Shown here: piece after piece, positions 8,852 to 14,397 of the stretch
Numbering within the stretch: position 1 is the stretch's first letter
Layout: every line of letters starts with the position of its first letter
Source: Limiplasma sp031556335
Lineage (GTDB): Bacteria; Bacillota; Clostridia; Christensenellales; Aristaeellaceae
Direction of reading: 5' to 3'
NCBI GenBank assembly: GCA_031556335.1
Contig: JAVBTE010000108.1
Coordinates: forward strand, 1 to 19,004
Length of the DNA stretch: 19,004 nucleotides
The notes under the pieces: model-generated
Databases searched by the model: none
What the model was told of the DNA's origin: nothing
Seen by the model: only the letters and a program-made list of their open reading frames with translations
Program-made: the position numbers and the translations under genes

Positions 8852-8880
8852 TTGCAATTCCTTCAAACCTTTGCTATACT
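8852..8880 (+). promoter_or_regulatory. Promoter of tRNA-Arg
   Basis: TTGCAA (8852-8857) and TATACT (8875-8880) are separated by 17 bases, placing the start of transcription a few bases before the tRNA at 8895. Confidence 0.72.
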
Positions 8881-8894
8881 ATCAAAGTTGATTT

Positions 8895-8971
8895 GGGCCT
8901 GTAGCTCAGCTGGATAGAGTGTTTGACTACGAATCAAAAGGTCGTGGGTTCGAATCCCGCCAGGCTCACCA
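8895..8971 (+). tRNA. tRNA-Arg (anticodon ACG), CCA encoded
   Basis: A full cloverleaf can be folded. The acceptor stem pairs 8895-8901 (GGGCCTG) with 8961-8967 (CAGGCTC, one G-U pair), followed by discriminator A and an encoded CCA. The anticodon loop reads CTACGAA, giving ACG, which after A-to-I editing reads CGU/CGC/CGA arginine codons. The T arm contains GGTTCGAATCC. It has its own promoter and a perfect 16-bp terminator, so it is an independent unit. Confidence 0.96.
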
Positions 8972-8977
8972 TTGCGC

Positions 8978-9022
8978 ATGTCCTTATGGGATTTGAGAGA
9001 ATCCCATAAGGACATTTATTTT
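8978..9022 (+). terminator. Rho-independent terminator of tRNA-Arg
   Basis: A perfect 16-bp stem (8978-8993 with 9000-9015), a six-base loop and a T-rich tail (TTTATTTT) follow the tRNA by seven bases. This is a strong intrinsic terminator; its symmetry could also stop transcription arriving from the other strand. Confidence 0.92.
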
Positions 9023-9030
9023 ACCCTGGA

Positions 9031-10010
9031 CTATATGCCGATTTTCCACTTTCGGGACTCATGCCATCGTTCCCGCAGCTTCGTATCCTGGGAGACCCCC
9101 TTGTAGGTGAGTTTCTCAATGGTAGGCTTCCGGCCCTCGCTGTCCCCGACGAAGTGGGGGTTGATCTCCAGGCGGATCTCCTGCTTTTTCGCGTCATAGG
9201 CCGTGAGCGTGTAGGCCCCTGAAACCACCTTGGGGTGGCTCATATGGCCCGTTTTGGGGTTCAGAAAGGTCTTTTTCAGCAGCTCCGCCGTAAAAACAGG
9301 CTTCGTCTTCGTTTCGTCGCTGTTGCGGAGGTACGCGCCCTGGCCGTCGTCCGCCACCTCACAGCCGGGAGCGATCTCGAAATCGGATAAGGATGCACGC
9401 TGAAAAGCCCCAGCTCGTAGAAAAAGGGCAAATAGCTGGCGTCCACGGTCACGGAGAAGTTCTGCTCCCCCAGCAGCTTCACCCCGGACAGCACTTCGCT
9501 CAGGCCGCTGGTGTACTCCGCCGCGCCCCGGATATAGTTCATCTGCGCCGTCATGCCGCCAATCTCCGCCGCCTGGGGCGAAGCGGCCAGCAGCAGCGAG
9601 AACACATAGTCCTTGGCGGTGATGGGCGAACCGTCGGAATAGACCAGGTTGTCCGCCAGGGAAATGAGGAAGGTTTTGTTGCCCTCCGCGTCCGTTTCCG
9701 CCACCATGCCGCTGACCGCGGTCTGGTTCACCTCAAACCCGCCGTCCTCCTGGTTCCACTTGACTAAATTGTAGCCGTGGATCAGCTCCCGCACGTCAAT
9801 GTCGGCGGTGTTGTTGCCCCATAGCTCGCTGAAAAAGTTGCCGGAAAAGGGGGCCATGGTGCCCACGATGAGCTCCTTGTAAAGCTCTTCCTCCGTGCGC
9901 CCGCCCATGGAGGGCTTGACCGTTTTGTCCGCCGCCAGGGCTGACCCGCCGGTGAGCCCCCAGCTAAGCGCCAAAGTCAATCCTACTATCCAAGCCAGAA
10001 TGCGCTTCAT
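9031..10010 (-). pseudogene. Oligopeptide ABC transporter substrate-binding protein (family 5), frameshifted and truncated
   Basis: The start is intact: ATG at 10010 with GGGAGGA upstream, and a signal peptide ending SALA before ADKT. The protein follows the OppA/DppA family (SBP_bac_5) through LSDNLV-like and DGSPITAKDYVFSLL motifs. At about 9375-9390 the frame breaks: one frame ends in an Arg-rich nonsense tail, while the next frame continues SDFEIAPGCEVADDGQG and LRNSDETKT with family-like sequence as far as KPTIEKLTYKG. After about 9090 the similarity stops and the frame ends at 9031. Family members are usually well above 500 residues, so more than a third is missing. Base composition is like the host genes, so this is probably a resident gene in decay, cut by an insertion or deletion. 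Confidence 0.82.
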
Positions 10011-10057
10011 ACCCGTTCTTCCTCCCGTATGTTTTCTTCTCCATTGTCATGGGAAAG

Positions 10058-10094
10058 CGCTTGCCCGATGAACGTTCCGCTCATCGGGCAAGCG
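10058..10094. terminator. Strong 14-bp hairpin, terminator-like
   Basis: Bases 10058-10071 pair perfectly with 10081-10094 around a nine-base loop. It lies between the polymerase fragment and the decayed oligopeptide-binding gene, both on the minus strand. Neither side has a clear T-run, so a terminator role is inferred from stem strength and position only. Confidence 0.45.
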
Positions 10095-10102
10095 GTGTTT
10101 GG

Positions 10103-10370
10103 CTAGCCGCAGCCCACGCGCCAGAAATCCTTCAACGGACGATGCCCCCATAATAAGCGCCGGTAGGAAGCCTCGTCCAACTCCGCAATGCGCACGCCAT
10201 CCTGATCCGGCTTGACGTGCTTTGCCCCAATATCCATGGCGACTTTGCCAAGGTACATGTTCGTTCCGATGCCTGCCGTCGCCGTAATGCCGGTTGATTG
10301 AAGGACATCGTGAATGATTCTCATGGCCAGCTCACGGGCCGAAACCTTGTAGGTGTCCAGGTATGCCCAA
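10103..10370 (-). pseudogene. Fragment of a Y-family DNA polymerase (DinB/UmuC-like)
   Basis: The frame reads YLDTYKVSARELAMRII, then TAGIGTNMYLGKVAMD and AELDEASYRRLLW, which is the palm/helix-hairpin-helix part of Y-family translesion polymerases common on clostridial chromosomes and mobile elements. It begins in mid-protein near 10370 and ends at 10103 with FWRVGCG and a stop, where relatives continue RVGRGY; a Tyr codon appears to have become TAG. The N-terminal catalytic part and the C-terminal little-finger domain are absent. It is on the strand opposite to the hgc operon. Non-functional; a relic of a larger rearrangement or a lost mobile element. Confidence 0.8.
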
Positions 10371-10546
10371 TGGTATCATTAGAACCAAAATCAGACCGTT
10401 TTTGCCGTGCATAACGGTCTGGTTGCTTGTAGGGGAAAATTCCCCAAGCCCCTTGAACGCTCCCTGCGGGAAGCGGCTGCGCATCCTGACGGACGCTTTC
10501 ATTTTTGTTTCTAGCTGTCCCAGCACGTGGTGAAAAATTACTTAAA
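10371..10546. other. Gene-free junction with two hairpins
   Basis: This stretch separates the polymerase fragment from the hgc promoter. It contains an inverted repeat 10392-10400/10413-10421 (9 bp, 12-base loop) and a short palindrome 10432-10445 (GGGGAA/TTCCCC). Short open frames on both strands show no recognisable protein. It is probably the scar of an insertion; nothing else can be supported. Confidence 0.5.
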
Positions 10547-10565
10547 TCGAATTGACTTTTTTCGA
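10547..10565 (+). promoter_or_regulatory. Possible ArsR operator over the -35 box
   Basis: A palindrome TCGAA-N9-TTCGA spans 10547-10565 and covers the -35 hexamer of the arsR-hgcAB promoter. Its position fits repression by the ArsR protein encoded directly downstream, which would block RNA polymerase until a metal or metalloid is bound. The assignment is from symmetry and position only. Confidence 0.4.
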
Positions 10566-10580
10566 CCCAGCGCATACACT
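10552..10580 (+). promoter_or_regulatory. Sigma-A promoter of arsR-hgcA-hgcB
   Basis: TTGACT (10552-10557) and TACACT (10575-10580) are 17 bases apart. Transcription should start at about 10586-10588. This excludes any arsR start codon upstream of it, such as the GTG at 10527. Confidence 0.75.
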
Positions 10581-10604
10581 AACATAGATGAATTTCGATG
10601 TGAG

Positions 10605-10928
10605 GTGATCCTGCTGGACAAAAACCATCTCCAAAACGCCGTGGTTTTCAAAGCCTTTTGCGATGAAAACCGCTTGAAAATCCTTTCCGTGCTGCAAAGC
10701 GGAGAAAAGTGCGCCTGTGTGCTGCTGGATAAGCTGGTTATCACGCAGCCCACGCTTTCCCACCACATGAAAATCCTTGTGGAAAGCGGGGTTGTCACGC
10801 CACGCAAAGAGGGAAAATGGACATATTATTCTATCAACGAAAACGGAAGCATGCAAGCCATTGATTTGCTGAAAAAAATAACAGCGGTTGCCCCAGATGC
10901 AACCACTGACCGGGGGTGTTGTGATTGA
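10605..10928 (+). CDS. ArsR-family metal-responsive repressor of the hgc operon
   Basis: This is a small winged-helix repressor (107 residues from GTG 10605). The core FKAFCDENRLKIL, the recognition helix QPTLSHHMKIL and the wing RKEGKWTYYSI are typical ArsR/SmtB. In the alpha-3 position KCACVLLDKL gives C36 and C38, two of the cysteines used by arsenite-type ArsR; the third is not there, but a C-terminal GCCD (C105, C106) could complete a thiol site. The start is uncertain: GAGGTGATCC (10602-10611) is an excellent ribosome site that would suit CTG 10614, while GTG 10605 is the only common start after the promoter. Its stop overlaps the hgcA start by four bases, so it is translationally coupled to hgcA and probably represses the operon until As or Hg is bound. 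Confidence 0.88.
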   Translation: MILLDKNHLQNAVVFKAFCDENRLKILSVLQSGEKCACVLLDKLVITQPTLSHHMKILVESGVVTPRKEGKWTYYSINENGSMQAIDLLKKITAVAPDATTDRGCCD

Positions 10929-11968
10929 GTGAAAAAGGCTGCTCGTGCGTGGAACCCACTTCCTGCTGCGCTGGCACATGCTGTGATATAAACGCTGCAA
11001 TCAAAACGGTGTCTACCCGACTAACCCTCAAAGATAAACTCGGCGCATGGAAAGTGCGCTGGGGTATTGGTAGAATGACTTACACAGTCGCTCCGGGCCT
11101 TTATGCCGTTGGCGATCCAAGCGATGCATCCTCTGTCCTGGTGAGCGCCAACTACAAGCTGACCTTTGATGCCTTGCGCAAAGAGCTGGACGGAATTGAT
11201 TGCTGGCTGCTCATTTTAGACACCAAAGGTGTCAATGTGTGGTGTGCCGCTGGCAAAGGAACCTTTGGTACAGCAGAGCTTGTGAACCGCATTAAAAAGA
11301 CAGGGATTGCCAAAATGATTAACCACCGCAAGTTGATCCTGCCCCAGCTTGGCGCAGTGGGAATCAGCGCCCATGAGGTAAAAAAGCAATCTGGCTTTTC
11401 GGTGGAATATGGTCCTGTTCGCGCAAGCGATATCAAAGAATATCTTACGTCAGGGCATAAAGCAACAACGAAAATGCGCACTGTGCGTTTCTCTTTGTGG
11501 GACCGGATGGTGTTGACGCCGATTGAGTTGGTTGCGGCTGCAAAGAAATCCTTGCTGCTTTTCGGTGTGCTGTTCATCCTCAATCTGTTCATAAAAAGGC
11601 CGTTTGGGTCCGCAGACTTCATCGCCTATACCGGCGTCGTGGTCGCTGGAACTGTGTTGACGCCAATTTTGCTTCCCACGATCCCCGGCAGGGCATTTGC
11701 ATGGAAGGGATGGCTGCTGGGCTTTATCTGGACGGCGTGCGTAGTGTGGCAAAACGGTTGGTTCAACGCATCAAACTGGCTGCTCGCCGCCGGATATGTA
11801 TTGACGCTGCCATCGATATCCGCCTACCTCGCCATGAACTTTACAGGTTCGTCCACTTACACCTCCTTTTCTGGCGTTACAAAGGAAATGAAAACGGCGA
11901 TCCCCCTGATTTTCACTTCGGTTGCCGTCGGCGCTATTTTGCTTCTGACAAAGAGCTTGGTTGGATAG
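10925..11968 (+). CDS. hgcA: HgcA, corrinoid methyltransferase of mercury methylation
   Basis: HgcA transfers a methyl group from its cobalamin to Hg(II) at the cytoplasmic membrane. The 347-residue product has the diagnostic cap-helix motif NVWCAAGK at 104-111, with Cys107 in the place of Cys93 of the Desulfovibrio ND132 protein. Residues about 45-185 form the corrinoid-binding domain related to CdhD of the acetyl-CoA pathway. Five hydrophobic helices follow at about 207-224, 231-251, 261-277, 283-303 and 326-343, and the HgcA-specific NFTGSSTYTSFSGV lies at 305-318. The membrane domain separates it from soluble CdhD proteins. The N-terminus carries six cysteines in the first 20 residues (C6, C8, C14, C15, C19, C20), a feature worth noting. 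Start is TTG, overlapping the arsR stop; GGGGGTG lies upstream. hgcB follows after 13 bases. Confidence 0.95.
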   Translation: MSEKGCSCVEPTSCCAGTCCDINAAIKTVSTRLTLKDKLGAWKVRWGIGRMTYTVAPGLYAVGDPSDASSVLVSANYKLTFDALRKELDGIDCWLLILDTKGVNVWCAAGKGTFGTAELVNRIKKTGIAKMINHRKLILPQLGAVGISAHEVKKQSGFSVEYGPVRASDIKEYLTSGHKATTKMRTVRFSLWDRMVLTPIELVAAAKKSLLLFGVLFILNLFIKRPFGSADFIAYTGVVVAGTVLTPILLPTIPGRAFAWKGWLLGFIWTACVVWQNGWFNASNWLLAAGYVLTLPSISAYLAMNFTGSSTYTSFSGVTKEMKTAIPLIFTSVAVGAILLLTKSLVG

Positions 11969-11981
11969 GAGGAGCATCAGT

Positions 11982-12272
11982 ATGGAGCATACCTACCTTA
12001 AGGATGTAGTCACTCTGGTCTTGGATGAAAGCAAGTGCATTGGCTGCGGAATGTGTGCGATTGTCTGCCCTCATTGCGTGTTTTCTGTAAACGACGGCAA
12101 AGCGCAAATCATGGATAAAAATCGGTGCATGGAGTGTGGTGCGTGTGCTAGAAATTGTCCCACAGACGCTTTATCGGTTGACGCAAATGTAGGTTGCGCC
12201 AGCGCCATCATCAAAGGCTGGCTGACTGGAACCGAGCCAAGCTGTGATTGCTCCGGTGGCAATTGTTGCTAG
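11982..12272 (+). CDS. hgcB: HgcB, ferredoxin partner of HgcA
   Basis: HgcB reduces the HgcA corrinoid and is thought to hand over Hg(II). The product is 96 residues, the normal family size. Two 4Fe-4S motifs are complete: C19-C22-C25-C29P and C49MEC52GAC55-C59P. The further conserved cysteine is in VGCASAII (C72), and the chain ends in a Cys pair (C95, C96), preceded here by an extra CDC at 88-90. AGGAGGAG six bases before ATG 11982 fixes the start; an upstream in-frame TTG overlapping hgcA is not needed. The gene lies 13 bases after hgcA in the same operon. Its stop codon directly abuts an IS3-family transposase remnant, and the last codons may have been touched by that insertion. Confidence 0.95.
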   Translation: MEHTYLKDVVTLVLDESKCIGCGMCAIVCPHCVFSVNDGKAQIMDKNRCMECGACARNCPTDALSVDANVGCASAIIKGWLTGTEPSCDCSGGNCC

Positions 12273-12454
12273 ACAACGCTCCTGCCGAGAGCTTTTTCTC
12301 CACGCTTAAGGCTGAATGCATCTATCGGCAGAGTATCCAGTCCACTGACCAGGCTAATGCTCTGATCCGTGACTACATCGATTTTTATCATTATCAGTGA
12401 ATTCAACTCAAAAGCAAACTGACCCGATTTGAAAAACGGTGCCAGTTCGCGTAA
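12272..12454 (+). pseudogene. IS3-family (IS150-type) transposase OrfB C-terminal remnant
   Basis: From the last base of the hgcB stop codon the frame reads DNAPAESFFSTLKAE, then ALIRDYIDFYHYQ, a TGA at 12398-12400, then IQLKSKLTRFEKR and QFA before TAA at 12452. This is the last catalytic block (DNA..ESFF.TLK, with the DDE glutamate) and the C-terminus of IS3-family OrfB. The TGA stands where relatives have an arginine codon (CGA to TGA). OrfA and most of OrfB are gone. It shows that an IS3-type element or a fragment of one became joined exactly to the 3' end of the hgc operon. Confidence 0.85.
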
Positions 12455-12667
12455 TTTGATGAAATTCTGCGTCCGGGGTTTCTTTTCCCTCTCTATTCTC
12501 CGGGGTGCAGGTCATGTGCCTGCGGGGAGGGGTATTCTCGGAAAGAAGCCCTGCATAATTCACATGCAGTGTTTTCATTGTGGGCAGTTTTTTGCCCAAC
12601 GCTTATTGATGCAGCGGGATTTTCGCCTCGTGAGCAGTGGGGGGGGTTGCCAGATATCCAGCCTTTT
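12455..12667. other. Gene-free region after the IS3 remnant
   Basis: No convincing gene on either strand. Two small hairpins are present: 12551-12556/12564-12569 (CTGCAT/ATGCAG) and 12581-12586/12593-12598 (TGGGCA/TGCCCA with a T-rich loop). Neither is a good terminator. The region may include the outer flank of the lost IS element, but I could not identify an inverted terminal repeat or target duplication. Confidence 0.5.
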
Positions 12668-12709
12668 GTTAGGGGCGGCAGCCCCTAACGTCCTCTCCGT
12701 CCCCGCCCC
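12668..12709. repeat. C-rich hairpin repeat after a stop codon
   Basis: A 9-bp hairpin (12668-12676 with 12681-12689) is followed by a C-rich tail (AACGTCC...CGTCCCC.GCCCCC) that resembles the complement of 3666-3698. It ends at the stop codon of the neighbouring minus-strand gene, the same placement as the other copies in this window. Confidence 0.55.
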
Positions 12710-13243
12710 CTACTTCGCCACCGCAAAGCTGTCCACCATGGCTTCCAGGATGTCCATGAGGGCGTCGTCGGGGTCCCGGTCCTCGTAGTAGCAATAGAGG
12801 TTCACGGCAGTGCCGTTCAGCACGGTTTGCGCGGTATAATACAGGCCTTCTTCATCCCGAAGGGAGAACACCAGGAAGGGCAGGTTTTCCTTCGCGCCGG
12901 TCATTTCGGTCACCAGCTGGGCGTCCTCGTCGGCGTTGTCGTCCAGGTACTGGTCCGCATAAGCTTGCCGCGCCTCGGCCGGGGCGGTGGTAAAGTCCAG
13001 ATGGGGCGTATTTTCCAGTTTGTCCAGCTCAAATTCAAAGGTGACGTTGCCGTCCGAAAGCTTGCCCAGCCAGACGGTCACGGCGTCATCTGTATAGGCG
13101 TCGGCGTTTTCTGTGTCCAGGGCGAAGGCCTTGTCGTCGTAAGACACGGTGAAAAAGCCGGGCTGGGTATAGTCGGCCGCCAGGGCCCAGGCGCTGCCGC
13201 AGCAAAGCGACGCGGCCAAAAGGAGGGAAAGCAGTTTTTTCAT
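12710..13243 (-). CDS. Small secreted protein of unknown function
   Basis: The product is 177 residues with a clear signal peptide: MKKLLSLLLAASLCC core, then ALA before ADYTQ (cleavage after about residue 22). The mature part is acidic (many Asp and Glu) and mixed alpha/beta in character, ending DILEAMVDSFAVAK. I recognise no catalytic motif; it resembles short exported proteins of clostridia with PsbP-like or DUF-type folds, but this is not a firm assignment. The start at 13243 is chosen because it begins the signal peptide and has AAGGAGA about ten bases upstream; a longer frame to 13336 would put 31 non-signal residues in front and include the probable promoter. Confidence 0.8.
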   Translation of the reverse strand: MKKLLSLLLAASLCCGSAWALAADYTQPGFFTVSYDDKAFALDTENADAYTDDAVTVWLGKLSDGNVTFEFELDKLENTPHLDFTTAPAEARQAYADQYLDDNADEDAQLVTEMTGAKENLPFLVFSLRDEEGLYYTAQTVLNGTAVNLYCYYEDRDPDDALMDILEAMVDSFAVAK

Positions 13244-13289
13244 GATGAGATGATCTCCTTTGCATAGACGCTGAAATGGAATTGAAGAC

Positions 13290-13295
13290 AGTATA
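13290..13295 (-). promoter_or_regulatory. Possible -10 box of the small secreted protein gene
   Basis: TATACT on the minus strand lies about 45 bases before the start codon. The best -35 candidate, TTGATG at 13316-13321, is 20 bases away, which is too long, so the promoter is tentative. Confidence 0.35.
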
Positions 13296-13332
13296 CACCT
13301 TTTTTCCATTTTCCGCATCAAAAAATACAAAT

Positions 13333-14397
13333 TCACGTCGCATCCGCAGGATTGACTGGGTCCGGGGCGGTTTTTTTCCGATGCCGGGAGGGCAAAAAAT
13401 TATAGATCACCGTGGTGGCGGCCCCAAACAGCAGGAAGAGGTAATAGCTGAAAAACCGCCAAATCAAAAGGGCCAGGCCAATGGTGCCGGAGGTAAAAAC
13501 GCCCTGGTAAAACACCAGAAACCCGGCTTCCTGGGCGCCGCTGGCGCCGGGCAGGGGGGTGTAGCTGGCGCTCCAGAACAGCAACACGGAACTGGTCAAA
13601 ATTTGGGGCCAGGGCGTGCCGGACAGGTCAAAGGCATGGTATACGCTGACGGGGATGCTGAGCAGGCCCAGCATGCTGACGCCCATCAGCAGCATTTGCG
13701 CGGCCACGTGAAAGGGGTGGCTGGACACCTGCCGGATGCTTTCGTGGTAGGTATCCAGCACTACGCTGACCCGCAGGATGGTGTGGTCGGGGTTTTTCAC
13801 CAGCCGCAGTTTGGCAAACAGGCGAATGAAAAAATTGACCACCGCCTGCAAAAGCGGGCGGTTGAAGGCGGCCAGCAGCACCAGGGGCACCGCCGAAAAG
13901 TTGATGATTCCGCCGATGATGATGATCCATTTCACCACGCCAAGCTGGGCCGCCATGGCCTGGCGGTTCAAAAGCCACAGCGCCAGCCCCATCAGCATGA
14001 CCATGAACTGCATGCAGAAAAATTTGAGGGTGATGCCCGAGGTGCCCACGCCCACGGGAATGCCCCGCTTGTTCATGTAGTAGATCTGCATGGGTTGGCC
14101 GCCGCTGGAGCCGGGGGTGATGTTGGAGTAGTAAAACCCGATCAGGGAGATGAACAGCGAAAAGCGGAAGGGAACCTTCTGGTTCTGGAACCGCAAAAAG
14201 GAGTGCAGGCTGAGGGTGTCAAACAAAAGGTACACAAACCAGCCCAAAAGCGCGCAAAGCACCCAGCGGGTTTTGAGGGTGAACAGGGTTTGCCATGCGT
14301 CGGTCAGCTCGCTGTTGCTGAAGGCCATGATGAACACAAACAGAATCGTGGCCCCGATGAAAACCAGGTTCAGCAGTTTTTTCCAGTGGATCTTCAT
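13333..14397 (-). CDS. Flippase-like integral membrane protein (lysylphosphatidylglycerol synthase TM / UPF0104 family)
   Basis: This 354-residue protein has many hydrophobic helices along its length and the family pattern of the LPG_synthase_TM (AglD/MprF N-terminal) superfamily, including ITPGSSGGQPMQIYY near residue 110 and PLPGASGAQEAGF near 300. These two PG.SGGQ/PG..G..E elements are hallmarks of the family, which moves or modifies lipid-linked groups. AAGGAG six bases before ATG 14397 sets the start, and ATGA overlaps the stop of the glycosyltransferase gene upstream, so the pair is translationally coupled. A role in moving or handling the glycolipid made by that enzyme is an inference from the pairing. 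Confidence 0.87.
   Translation of the reverse strand: MKIHWKKLLNLVFIGATILFVFIMAFSNSELTDAWQTLFTLKTRWVLCALLGWFVYLLFDTLSLHSFLRFQNQKVPFRFSLFISLIGFYYSNITPGSSGGQPMQIYYMNKRGIPVGVGTSGITLKFFCMQFMVMLMGLALWLLNRQAMAAQLGVVKWIIIIGGIINFSAVPLVLLAAFNRPLLQAVVNFFIRLFAKLRLVKNPDHTILRVSVVLDTYHESIRQVSSHPFHVAAQMLLMGVSMLGLLSIPVSVYHAFDLSGTPWPQILTSSVLLFWSASYTPLPGASGAQEAGFLVFYQGVFTSGTIGLALLIWRFFSYYLFLLFGAATTVIYNFLPSRHRKKTAPDPVNPADAT

Noticed and set aside
10332..10526. Small minus-strand open frames between the polymerase fragment and the hgc promoter.
   Set aside because: No domain, no ribosome site; they lie in a hairpin-rich junction that looks like insertion scar.
10925..11968. HgcA might be an ordinary corrinoid protein of the acetyl-CoA pathway (CdhD).
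   Set aside because: The NVWCAAGK motif, the five C-terminal membrane helices, the NFTGSSTYTS block and the adjacent HgcB are not found in CdhD, which is soluble and lies with other acs/cdh genes.
8895..12454. Genomic island integrated at the tRNA-Arg 3' end.
   Set aside because: I found no second copy of the tRNA 3' sequence downstream and no integrase gene, and a native terminator follows the tRNA directly.
12429..12788. Plus-strand open frame of 119 codons after the IS3 remnant.
   Set aside because: Runs antisense into the small secreted protein gene, has no motif and includes the hairpin repeat; probably chance.
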